Origin: Methanolinea sp. UBA473
Lineage (GTDB): Archaea > Halobacteriota > Methanomicrobia > Methanomicrobiales > Methanospirillaceae
Assembly (NCBI GenBank): GCA_002509495.1
Contig: DAEV01000003.1
Coordinates: forward strand, 26,495-33,955
DNA: 7,461 bases
Direction of reading: 5' to 3'
The translations under genes were made by a program, and so were the position numbers. Within the stretch, counting starts at the first letter, position 1. Each line of letters opens with the position of its first letter. A model generated the notes under the pieces. The model was not told the DNA's origin and did not search any database. It worked only from the letters and a program-made list of their open reading frames with translations. Shown here piece by piece: positions 1 through 5,338 of the stretch.

Positions 1-185
1 AGGAACATCACCTCCTGCCAGGGCCTTCCCCTCATGATCCGCTCTATGCCCTTCTTCATGTAGCCGAGTTCCACTTCTGCAGAGAGAACCAGTTCTCCCC
101 GAGTTTCGCACTTGACCCTGGCAGGCTCCTTCCAGCAGGGGTGTACGGGGCCAATGGGGATGGAGACGTCGACCGTCCGCTTCAT
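1..185 (-). CDS. ehaO: EhaO, [NiFe] hydrogenase large subunit (partial, N-terminus only)
   Basis: My translation from ATG at 185-183 gives 61 residues before the window edge, starting MKRTVDVSIPIGPVHPCWKE. It contains the motif GYMKKGIE (residues 41-48), the counterpart of the G-[FY]-x-x-[KR]-G-[IV]-E segment near the start of group 4 [NiFe] hydrogenase large subunits and complex I NuoD. The large subunit carries the NiFe active site and would exchange H2-derived electrons with the FeS cluster of EhaN. The first CxxC ligand pair is not reached here, so active-site completeness cannot be judged. The start overlaps the ehaN stop as ATGA (185-182), and position directly after the small-subunit gene matches the eha order N-O. 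The rest of the gene lies to the left of the window. Confidence 0.9.
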   Translation of the reverse strand, partial: MKRTVDVSIPIGPVHPCWKEPARVKCETRGELVLSAEVELGYMKKGIERIMRGRPWQEVMF

Positions 186-637
186 TTCTTCCTCACCTCG
201 TAATCCCTGAATACCGTGGGCGCTACCGAGAGGATGGCAGAGAGGATCTCGGTCGGCCTGGGAGGACAGCCCGGGACCTGCGCCGCAATAGGAATGTGCT
301 TGGAAACAGGTGGATCGACCAGGGTGTGGGGTCTGGCAAAGAGGCAGCCTGAAATGGGGCAGTTGCCAATGGCAACCGCGACCTTTGGATCGGGAATCTT
401 CTGCCAGAGTCCCTGCAGTTTCTCCTCCCATCCGGGGGTAAATGCCCCGATCACAAGGAGCACATCCGCCTCGCGGGGATTGTTGTGAACAAAGATGCCG
501 TACTGCTCGATATCATACCTGGGGGCAAGGCATGCCAGGACCTCGATGTCGCAGCCGTTGCAGGAGCCCACATCCACATAGGCGACGTGGATAGACTTTG
601 ACCGGACGAGATTCTTCAGCGACTGCAGAATAGTCAT
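182..637 (-). CDS. ehaN: EhaN, [NiFe] hydrogenase small subunit
   Basis: A 151-residue soluble protein of the NuoB/[NiFe] small-subunit family. Visible ligands for a single proximal 4Fe-4S cluster are C26 and C29 (GSCNGCDIE), C93 (IGNCPISG) and C124 (VPGCPPRPTEIL). The last is the diagnostic PGCPPxP motif of group 4 small subunits. Extra cysteines at 36 and 98 are not expected ligands. The short length, with no C-terminal domain for further clusters and no Tat signal, is typical of energy-converting hydrogenases and fits the family's roughly 150 residues. It would pass electrons between the NiFe site in EhaO and downstream ferredoxin-type subunits on the cytoplasmic face. A GGAGG-type ribosome-binding site lies about 10 nt before the ATG. 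The start overlaps the ehaM stop (ATGA, 637-634) and the stop overlaps the ehaO start. Confidence 0.95.
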   Translation of the reverse strand: MTILQSLKNLVRSKSIHVAYVDVGSCNGCDIEVLACLAPRYDIEQYGIFVHNNPREADVLLVIGAFTPGWEEKLQGLWQKIPDPKVAVAIGNCPISGCLFARPHTLVDPPVSKHIPIAAQVPGCPPRPTEILSAILSVAPTVFRDYEVRKK

Positions 638-1023
638 GGGACGATAACCTCCCGTATCATGCCTTTTCCTGCGAGCACCGCCTGGTCCATCGGAGTCCCC
701 CTGCTCATCATCTCCTTTACCCCGGTGACGATCTCATCCATGCGCTCCGCCCCGACAAGGGGAACGGCATGGGTATAGAGATGTGCTCCAAGGTGCCGTT
801 CGGGTTCGGGAGCTTCCGCTCTCACCTTCTTTCCCTGCTCGTACCGCGCAGGAAGATTCTCCATCAGGAGCATGTCGAAATGGTCCATGATATAGCGCCT
901 AACCCTGAGTTGAGGGATTCCAAGGTCGGCCGCGATCTCACGTACCATCCGGTCGTGCCTCCGGCTTACCAGGATGTCATATTTCATGGAGGTGAGATCC
1001 TTCTCATACAGCGGCCCCTTCAT
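634..1023 (-). CDS. ehaM: EhaM, small soluble Eha subunit (DUF1959-type)
   Basis: A 129-residue hydrophilic protein, start MKGPLYEKDL, with no membrane segment. It lies between the last small membrane gene and the hydrogenase small subunit, which is the position of ehaM in methanogen eha operons. As I recall, EhaM belongs to the DUF1959 family of small helical proteins, and the helix-turn-helix-like charged N-terminal half (RMVREIAADLGIPQLRVRRY, residues 25-44) agrees with that. Its role in the complex is not known in detail; a structural or assembly role on the cytoplasmic side is inference. I chose the ATG at 1023 because it overlaps the preceding stop (ATGA, 1023-1020) and has GGAGG six bases upstream. 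A longer in-frame version reaching 1098 would run deep into the previous gene. The stop overlaps the ehaN start. Confidence 0.85.
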   Translation of the reverse strand: MKGPLYEKDLTSMKYDILVSRRHDRMVREIAADLGIPQLRVRRYIMDHFDMLLMENLPARYEQGKKVRAEAPEPERHLGAHLYTHAVPLVGAERMDEIVTGVKEMMSRGTPMDQAVLAGKGMIREVIVP

Positions 1024-1262
1024 CGCAAGCCTCCGATAGTTGCCAGGCCGTACGCGACAAACAGGAGTACCGCAGCCCACAGCGCTAAGACCTCCCACCT
1101 CCGGAGACGGAGTTCATCCCGGAACCAGTACATTCCGGTTGCAATTGCAAGGGCTGCACCGATGGCCAGACTCTGCAGCCACAGGGACGGTCGGTCGATC
1201 AACTGCACGGCGATTATCAGGATATAGATCAGCGTTCCAAGAGCCAATAGTCCTCTGATCAT
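1020..1262 (-). CDS. Small Eha membrane subunit in the EhaK/EhaL position (probably EhaL)
   Basis: An 80-residue, strongly hydrophobic protein with three predicted membrane segments, at about residues 3-21, 27-47 and 56-75. The second and third are separated by a charged stretch (RDELRLRR, residues 48-55) that would face the cytoplasm. In well-known eha operons two small membrane genes, ehaK and ehaL, separate ehaJ from ehaM; here there is only this one. Position next to ehaM makes EhaL my first choice (I recall DUF2104 for that family), but EhaK is possible. No catalytic residue can be identified, and it is presumably a structural part of the membrane arm. The start overlaps the ehaJ stop (ATGA, 1262-1259) with a GGGGTGGTG stretch upstream, and the stop overlaps the ehaM start. 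Confidence 0.75.
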   Translation of the reverse strand: MIRGLLALGTLIYILIIAVQLIDRPSLWLQSLAIGAALAIATGMYWFRDELRLRRWEVLALWAAVLLFVAYGLATIGGLR

Positions 1263-2101
1263 GACACCACCCCGAGGATGGCCACGTACGCCACCATGAG
1301 CCCAGCGATGATGGTCTGGATGGTTACACTATCATATGGGGATAGCATGGGAGATAAGGCGCACACGAACGAGAGCGAAAGAGTGATCAGCAGCATCGCG
1401 AGGAGGATCAGCCAGAACGGCAGGCCCCCTGCAAAGACGAGGATGAATGTGAGCAGGAGGACGTACGTCTTTAAGCCGTTGCATATCTCGAGCCCTGCCC
1501 TCCATACCCCGAAATGCTCGGTCTTGTACCCGCTGACCAGCTCCTTGCTTTCCACGATGGAGAACGGGCCAAAGGGCATCTTGGAGATGAGTACCACATA
1601 CATCGCCACCGCTGCAGGAGGGATCGTGAGGAGGAGAGGCCCATGGAGGGTCTGGTAGGCTACGATATCAGAAATAAGCAACGATTTGGTGAATATGGCA
1701 ATCGCAGCCACGCTCACGATGAGCGGGATCTCGGATGCCGCGGAGATGACCGAGCGGACCCCGCCGAACTTCCCGTAGGGTGACCCTGAAGAGAGACCGA
1801 AACCATGCTCCACGATCTTGTGGAGCATGTAGATGGCGAAGATAACGAGGAGGCTTCCTCCGGATGTGACGACGAAGAGAGCCGCAGTCCATATCCCGAT
1901 GGCCACGAGGACCACGCCGACGAAGAGGGCTGCACTTGCAGTGTTCGGCACCCAGGTGGTCTTAAAAGAGAACTTCAGCATATGCAGGATCTCCTGCCAG
2001 ACCGGGGGACCGGGCCTCCTCTGGATGCGGGCGATGACCTTCCGGTGAATACCAAGGAGCAGGAGCCCGAAGAACGTGGCAAAGAGGAGCTCGGCGATCA
2101 T
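1259..2101 (-). CDS. ehaJ: EhaJ, NuoH/HyfC-like membrane subunit
   Basis: A 280-residue integral membrane protein of the NuoH/HycD family, the subunit that anchors the hydrogenase module to the membrane arm and forms the cavity corresponding to the quinone site of complex I. Diagnostic segments are RIQRRPGP (residues 25-32, the R-x-Q-x-R-x-GP signature of the first cytoplasmic loop), GSPYGKFGGVRS with ASEIPL (106-127), and PFGPFSIVESKELVSGY (176-192), which matches the conserved PFD-x-x-E-x-E-x-E-LV-x-GY loop. Glutamates 124, 184 and 187 sit in these loops and are the obvious candidates for coupling electron transfer to ion movement. The length agrees with other EhaJ proteins. Seven to eight membrane segments are likely. 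The gene starts two bases after the ehaI stop with only a weak G-rich ribosome-binding site, suggesting coupled translation. Confidence 0.93.
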   Translation of the reverse strand: MIAELLFATFFGLLLLGIHRKVIARIQRRPGPPVWQEILHMLKFSFKTTWVPNTASAALFVGVVLVAIGIWTAALFVVTSGGSLLVIFAIYMLHKIVEHGFGLSSGSPYGKFGGVRSVISAASEIPLIVSVAAIAIFTKSLLISDIVAYQTLHGPLLLTIPPAAVAMYVVLISKMPFGPFSIVESKELVSGYKTEHFGVWRAGLEICNGLKTYVLLLTFILVFAGGLPFWLILLAMLLITLSLSFVCALSPMLSPYDSVTIQTIIAGLMVAYVAILGVVS

Positions 2102-2103
2102 CG

Positions 2104-2307
2104 CTAGTACCCCAGGAACGGTATGTCCGCTTCACCCTCGCGGGCCATCCAGTACAGCCCGAGCCCCAGCACGAAGAGCGGAAACGCGGTCACCAGCACG
2201 CCCGCACAGGCCCAGTCGGGGAGGATGTGCATCATGTTGAGTGCGCTGGCTGCAATACCCGATCCCGCCGCAATCAATGTCAGTGCAAGGGTATGCTGTT
2301 TCTTCAT
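2104..2307 (-). CDS. ehaI: EhaI, small Eha membrane subunit
   Basis: A 67-residue protein with two predicted membrane helices, at about residues 7-27 and 35-53, joined by a short loop (HILPDWACAG). The C-terminus is short and acidic (REGEADIPFLGY). It is the only gene between ehaH and ehaJ, which is where ehaI sits in methanogen eha operons; the identification rests mainly on this order, size and topology. It has no motif that I can tie to function and is presumably structural. The ATG at 2307 is well supported by GAGGTGA a few bases upstream, in a 9-base gap after ehaH. This is one of the few non-overlapping junctions in the operon. Confidence 0.75.
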   Translation of the reverse strand: MKKQHTLALTLIAAGSGIAASALNMMHILPDWACAGVLVTAFPLFVLGLGLYWMAREGEADIPFLGY

Positions 2308-2316
2308 TCCTTCACC

Positions 2317-2970
2317 TCACAGGACCAGGATCACCTCGGCCACTCTCAAAAAGATCAGGAGAGATGAGAGCGAGCACATGATCACATAGGGAGCACCGGG
2401 GGCCCTGAACATCTCGGCCTTGGCTGCATAGAACGGGGCCATCCCCTCCCCCATCACGCCGAGGACCAGCAGGGCTCGGGCAGCGAGCGGGACCTGGATA
2501 GTCCCCTCTGCCAGTTCGAGCATGGAGAGCGTCCCCGTGGTTGCAGCGACCATCGCTGCTGCCGCAAACATCGGGACGGTTCCTGCGAGCGCCACAAGGC
2601 CGTACTGGTAGGCGGCATTCTGGACGTGCCGGCTTTTTACTGCTGCCACGATCCCGACGTTGCAGATGCCCACCAGGGAGACAAAGAGTGTGAAATCAAA
2701 GAGATCTCCTGTCACCATTGCCCCCATGCAGGCAAGGCCGCATGCGATCGACATGAACCGGCGGAACTTCAGTTCAGACAGGGAGATCACCTTGGCATAG
2801 AACGCATCTGCCCCGAATGCGATGTCGATCTGCCGTTCGGGACGGCTCACCAGCACAAAGACCGAAAAGACCAGCGCCAGCAGGAACAGTGTGATGGTGA
2901 AGGGAGAAAAGTAGATCACGATGTCCCCAAACTCCAGGAAGAAGAGAGGTGCCCCCCCGATCTCGTTCAT
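2317..2970 (-). CDS. ehaH: EhaH, short antiporter-like (MrpD/NuoN-type) membrane subunit
   Basis: A 217-residue membrane protein resembling a shortened piece of the MrpD/NuoN proton-channel family (the NADHdeh_related type). Two segments align by eye with that family: TGDLFDFTLFVSLVGI (residues 87-102) with the TGDLFNLFVFFEV segment of MrpD, and GEGMAPFYAAKAEMFRAPGAPY (174-195) with the conserved K-x-x-x-x-PFH-x-WLP-x-A-x-x-AP segment. K184 and H115 are candidate ion-pathway residues. In the first segment the usual TM5 glutamate is replaced by S98. In the second, the lysine normally before PFH appears as E175. At about 217 residues the protein is less than half the length of a true antiporter subunit, as is normal for EhaH. 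It probably contributes to ion translocation. ATGA overlap with ehaG (2970-2967). Confidence 0.9.
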   Translation of the reverse strand: MNEIGGAPLFFLEFGDIVIYFSPFTITLFLLALVFSVFVLVSRPERQIDIAFGADAFYAKVISLSELKFRRFMSIACGLACMGAMVTGDLFDFTLFVSLVGICNVGIVAAVKSRHVQNAAYQYGLVALAGTVPMFAAAAMVAATTGTLSMLELAEGTIQVPLAARALLVLGVMGEGMAPFYAAKAEMFRAPGAPYVIMCSLSSLLIFLRVAEVILVL

Positions 2971-3572
2971 TCCGTTTCACCCCACATGGCGCCGACAAGA
3001 GACATCTTGGTGATTACTTTCAGGAGAATACCAATGGCAGCACCCAAAAGGGCAAAGTACCACCACCCCGGGAGGAACATGAAGACGAAGAAGGCCGCGA
3101 CCCAGAGAGCCCAGGAGATCCCGCTTGCTATCTCCAGAACATGGAAATCCCCCGTAAAGCTCCTGCTCATCAGGAAGAAGACAACCCCCAGTCCGGCAAT
3201 ACCCCCACCCGTGAACCCCGAGAGGATGATTCCGTAGACGACCAGGATGGTGGATAGGATGACCGGGGCAGGCGATCTCATCATGACTTCAATATTCAGC
3301 CCCTTCACCGGGTTTTGCTGATATCCCTCTTTGGTGAGGTAGATCTGGGAGAGGGCCAGCAGTTCCGCAATTCCCACCACCAGCCCGGGGAGTATGAGCG
3401 CTTCTGCAAGATCGGTTCCTATCAGTGCGATCACGGCAAGGGACGCGGTCTCAACGAGGTCGATCAACAGGAGTTTGTGGAGGTCATCCCGTTCTCTCGT
3501 GAGTGCTGCAAATCCGATGAGGGCGCAGGCGAACGCGATCGCGAGGCCGAAGGAGTATTCGTTCCACATCAC
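2967..3572 (-). CDS. ehaG: EhaG, Eha membrane subunit
   Basis: A membrane protein of 201 residues from GTG at 3572, or 200 from the ATG at 3569; GGAGG at 3583-3579 fits either start. About six hydrophobic segments are visible. The N-terminal third (ERDDLHKLLL, residues 27-36, then GTDLAEALILPGLVVG, 52-67) resembles MrpC/NuoK-type subunits, in which a DPLPQALVLTAIV segment occupies the same place; this similarity is my reading by eye. The C-terminal part ends with a tryptophan-rich helix (PGWWYF, 168-173) and a basic/amphipathic tail. Its size and place between ehaF and ehaH identify it as EhaG (DUF2105 as I recall). It is expected to form part of the ion-translocating membrane arm. Its start overlaps the ehaF stop and its own stop overlaps the ehaH start as ATGA. 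Confidence 0.87.
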   Translation of the reverse strand: MMWNEYSFGLAIAFACALIGFAALTRERDDLHKLLLIDLVETASLAVIALIGTDLAEALILPGLVVGIAELLALSQIYLTKEGYQQNPVKGLNIEVMMRSPAPVILSTILVVYGIILSGFTGGGIAGLGVVFFLMSRSFTGDFHVLEIASGISWALWVAAFFVFMFLPGWWYFALLGAAIGILLKVITKMSLVGAMWGETE

Positions 3573-4021
3573 TCATCCCCTCCTTTCCTGAATATGTAGG
3601 CGGCAATTGCAAATGCGATGAAAAGGATCGTCGGTTCGACGACCGTATCCAACCCCCGCGTGTTATAGAGGATCTCGTCGAGTATTCCCCCCGGGTGGGC
3701 CACGATAGTGGTCCCCATGTAGGACGTATACTCCGAGAGGAAAAGAGAGAACGGAGTGAGGTAGGCCGTCACATATCCCGCGGTAGGAGAGTTCTCGGGA
3801 TACTGGGAATGTATCTCTGCCTGGGTGAATGGCGGTCCCCCCCGGTCATAAGGATTGAGAGTACTTCCCGGGACGATCCGCTTGGGATAGAGCTGGTCCT
3901 CATGGTATGCCAGCGGAAGCGAGATGAGGGTGATAATCGACATCACCGCGCACGCTGCGGCAAATAACGGCAGGATATTATCGAAATTCGAGAGGATCCG
4001 GGAGATCTTCTGGATGATCAT
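3569..4021 (-). CDS. ehaF: EhaF, Eha membrane subunit with extracytoplasmic loop
   Basis: A 150-residue protein with a first membrane helix at about residues 15-38, a long hydrophilic loop (about 39-85) rich in proline and tyrosine, and two further hydrophobic segments ending in FRKGGDE. The segment NTRGLDTVVEPTILFIAF (120-137) resembles the [FY]RG-[FY]-DT-x-x-E-x-x-VL-x-x-A signature of MrpB and MbhE-type subunits of Mrp antiporters and membrane-bound hydrogenases. E129 would be the conserved acidic residue. This suggests a part in the ion-translocating module, but that is inference from motif similarity. Position between ehaE and ehaG and the length fit EhaF (DUF2106 as I recall). The start overlaps ehaE (ATGA, 4021-4018), and its last codons contain the ribosome-binding site for ehaG. 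Confidence 0.87.
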   Translation of the reverse strand: MIIQKISRILSNFDNILPLFAAACAVMSIITLISLPLAYHEDQLYPKRIVPGSTLNPYDRGGPPFTQAEIHSQYPENSPTAGYVTAYLTPFSLFLSEYTSYMGTTIVAHPGGILDEILYNTRGLDTVVEPTILFIAFAIAAYIFRKGGDE

Positions 4022-4257
4022 ACGGCCGCCTCCTTCTTCTGAAGAACCCGGACGAAGATATAGACCGTCAAGGCCGAGACCCCGCCGAACGTCAACAGCG
4101 CAAGTGCTTCATTATAGGAGAGCATCAACAGGAGAAGCCCCCATGCTGATATCTCCAGGTTTATCAGCCGGTTCAGATATGTCCGGGGTCGTGGGAATGC
4201 AGCGGCGATGGTACCCACGAGCAGGAGCACCGAACCAAGGAGAAATTCCGGGTTCAC
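4018..4257 (-). CDS. ehaE: EhaE, small Eha membrane subunit
   Basis: A 79-residue protein with three predicted membrane helices, at about residues 4-21, 34-48 and 51-70, ending in a charged tail (VLQKKEAAV). RPRTYLNRL (23-31) lies between helices 1 and 2, and INLEISAWGLLLL follows with a membrane glutamate at E35, reminiscent of NuoK/MrpC-like subunits. Size and order identify it as EhaE (DUF2107 as I recall); no biochemical role is assigned to this subunit alone. Translation starts at GTG (4257-4255), which overlaps the ehaD stop as GTGA, and the stop overlaps the ehaF start as ATGA. It is therefore locked into the operon by coupling on both sides. Confidence 0.85.
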   Translation of the reverse strand: MNPEFLLGSVLLLVGTIAAAFPRPRTYLNRLINLEISAWGLLLLMLSYNEALALLTFGGVSALTVYIFVRVLQKKEAAV

Positions 4258-4484
4258 GACTCCCCTCTCCCGCAGACCATGAGTGTGAAGAGGGTGGAAA
4301 GAGGAGCAATGAGAGCTATGGCGATCGCGACATCCAGAAGACCCCTGTCGACAATAAATGGCATCACTCCACCGATCATGATGCCAAGGGAGATGAGCTT
4401 CCGGAAGGGATCGCTCTCCCTGATGGTGAGCAGGGCACCAAGAATAACCAGGATCGCAAACGCAAGAACCAACACCTCATTCAC
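4254..4484 (-). CDS. ehaD: EhaD, small Eha membrane subunit
   Basis: A 76-residue protein with about three membrane helices (3-20, 30-46, 48-70). The motif ESDPFRKL (23-30) lies after helix 1, and GLLDVAIAIALIAPLSTLF (48-66) resembles the short helix pairs of DUF4040/MbhD-type subunits. I chose GTG at 4484 because GGAGG (4500-4496) lies about 11 bases upstream and the protein then begins with a typical hydrophobic helix. An in-frame ATG at 4523 has no ribosome-binding site, and the still longer reading to 4616 adds a proline- and serine-rich leader overlapping ehaC that looks like shadow translation. With the GTG start it overlaps ehaC by 8 bases. Position and size match EhaD (DUF2108 as I recall). 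Stop overlaps the ehaE start as GTGA. Confidence 0.84.
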   Translation of the reverse strand: MNEVLVLAFAILVILGALLTIRESDPFRKLISLGIMIGGVMPFIVDRGLLDVAIAIALIAPLSTLFTLMVCGRGES

Positions 4485-4734
4485 GGCGATCCAGTCCTCC
4501 TGCAAAGGTGCTGGCGATGGCATTCGACTCGAGCGTGGATCCGACGAAATAGGCGGCTGCGGCGACAATGCTGAGGGGATGCGGAATAATAAGTGCGATG
4601 CTCCCTGCCACTGCAAATGAGAGCACGTTCAGGAATGGAAGTTTCCTGAGGGTGTCGGATTCAAGGGCTACTCTTAATGCCGCATATACGGCAACGATGG
4701 CACACCCCATGAGTGCGGCCTCCTGGGGAGTCAA
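4477..4734 (-). CDS. ehaC: EhaC, small Eha membrane subunit
   Basis: An 85-residue protein from a TTG start at 4734. It has about three membrane helices (6-24, 33-50, 54-70) and the motif ESDTLRKL (25-32) after helix 1, matched almost exactly in EhaD. The TTG is chosen because it overlaps the ehaB stop as TTGA (4734-4731) and GGTGA stands about seven bases upstream. An in-frame GTG at 4752 would add six residues and is the main alternative. The long open frame reaching 4893 overlaps ehaB and its extra N-terminal residues (rich in H, R and C) look non-coding. About 84 residues is usual for EhaC (DUF2109 as I recall). Role: structural or ion-translocating part of the membrane arm. Confidence 0.83.
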   Translation of the reverse strand: MTPQEAALMGCAIVAVYAALRVALESDTLRKLPFLNVLSFAVAGSIALIIPHPLSIVAAAAYFVGSTLESNAIASTFAGGLDRRE

Positions 4735-5228
4735 CCTCTTCTCACCTTCCACAAACGTGAGAGAAGCCTGCTGGCATGCACGTGGGAAATACCCTGGATG
4801 GTGAGGATGGCAATCACCATTCCCGCAATGAATGCTGCGGCAGAGAAGCCGATGAGTGTGAAGCCGTACACGATGAATGTCGCGGTAATGCACCCCGTGG
4901 TACCTGCGTATCCGGGATCATGGCATATTCGGTTCCCGATATACACGAGCAGGGCAGCGAGAAGACCTCCCGGTATCCCTGCGATGAACACCCCGCAGGA
5001 GGCAAGAAGGGTCCCTGCCGACGCATCAGGGGAGGATACGATGTTGCCCATCATGAATCCTCCGTGCAATCCCCCCCCTTTCTCCTCGATCCGCTTGCCG
5101 ATTGCAGCAGCACCCACCACTCCGCCCTTTTCCGGGAGCTTGAAGAAGAGATCGATCGCAACGAAATTGATCCAGCAGACGGCTGCTGCCACCAGGATTT
5201 GCAGGAGAATCAAAAGAGTGCCATCCAT
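4731..5228 (-). CDS. ehaB: EhaB, Eha membrane subunit; first eha gene in this cluster
   Basis: A 165-residue membrane protein beginning MDGTLLILLQILVAAAVCWI, with predicted helices at about residues 4-28, 72-97 and 113-147. Between the first two is a conserved-looking loop rich in glycine (LPEKGGVVGAAAIGKR, 31-46, and GGGLHGGFMMGN, 51-62). The length matches EhaB proteins of other methanogens, and it directly precedes ehaC. Its specific function is unknown; it is considered part of the membrane arm. A weak ribosome-binding site (AGGTTGA) precedes the ATG by several bases. It is preceded by a 110-base gap with a TATA-like element rather than by ehaA, so it is probably the first eha gene of the transcript. 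The C-terminus is basic (RLLSRLWKVRRG). Confidence 0.87.
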   Translation of the reverse strand: MDGTLLILLQILVAAAVCWINFVAIDLFFKLPEKGGVVGAAAIGKRIEEKGGGLHGGFMMGNIVSSPDASAGTLLASCGVFIAGIPGGLLAALLVYIGNRICHDPGYAGTTGCITATFIVYGFTLIGFSAAAFIAGMVIAILTIQGISHVHASRLLSRLWKVRRG

Positions 5229-5257
5229 CGGGCGGTCAACCTACACGATGATTGGGC

Positions 5258-5280
5258 TCTCCATCTAAATAAGATTTTGA
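5258..5280 (-). promoter_or_regulatory. Candidate archaeal promoter upstream of ehaB
   Basis: On the minus strand the gap between trkH and ehaB reads CAAAATCTTATTTAGATGG here. The TTATTTAGA part resembles an archaeal TATA box with an A-rich BRE-like stretch just before it. A start about 25 bases downstream would fall near 5240, giving a very short leader before the ATG at 5228. It is the only AT-rich element in the 110-base gap. The match is imperfect, and read-through from trkH is equally possible. Confidence 0.35.
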
Positions 5281-5318
5281 TCGGGTTATTTCTGCGCGAG
5301 AATTCTCCTATTCGACAT

Positions 5319-5331
5319 GGGGACTCTCCCC
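5319..5331. repeat. Short inverted repeat after trkH
   Basis: GGGGA-CTC-TCCCC forms a perfect 5-bp stem with a 3-base loop, seven bases past the trkH stop codon. No U-rich run follows on the minus strand, so a terminator role is doubtful. It may be chance, or a weak RNA 3' end structure separating trkH from the eha genes. Confidence 0.3.
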
Positions 5332-5338
5332 CTATGCC

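Noticed and set aside
4735..4893. N-terminal extension of ehaC to the first ATG in the frame
   Set aside because: It overlaps the C-terminal coding part of ehaB by some 160 bases and reads as H-, R- and C-rich shadow sequence. The TTGA overlap with GGTGA upstream explains the start better.
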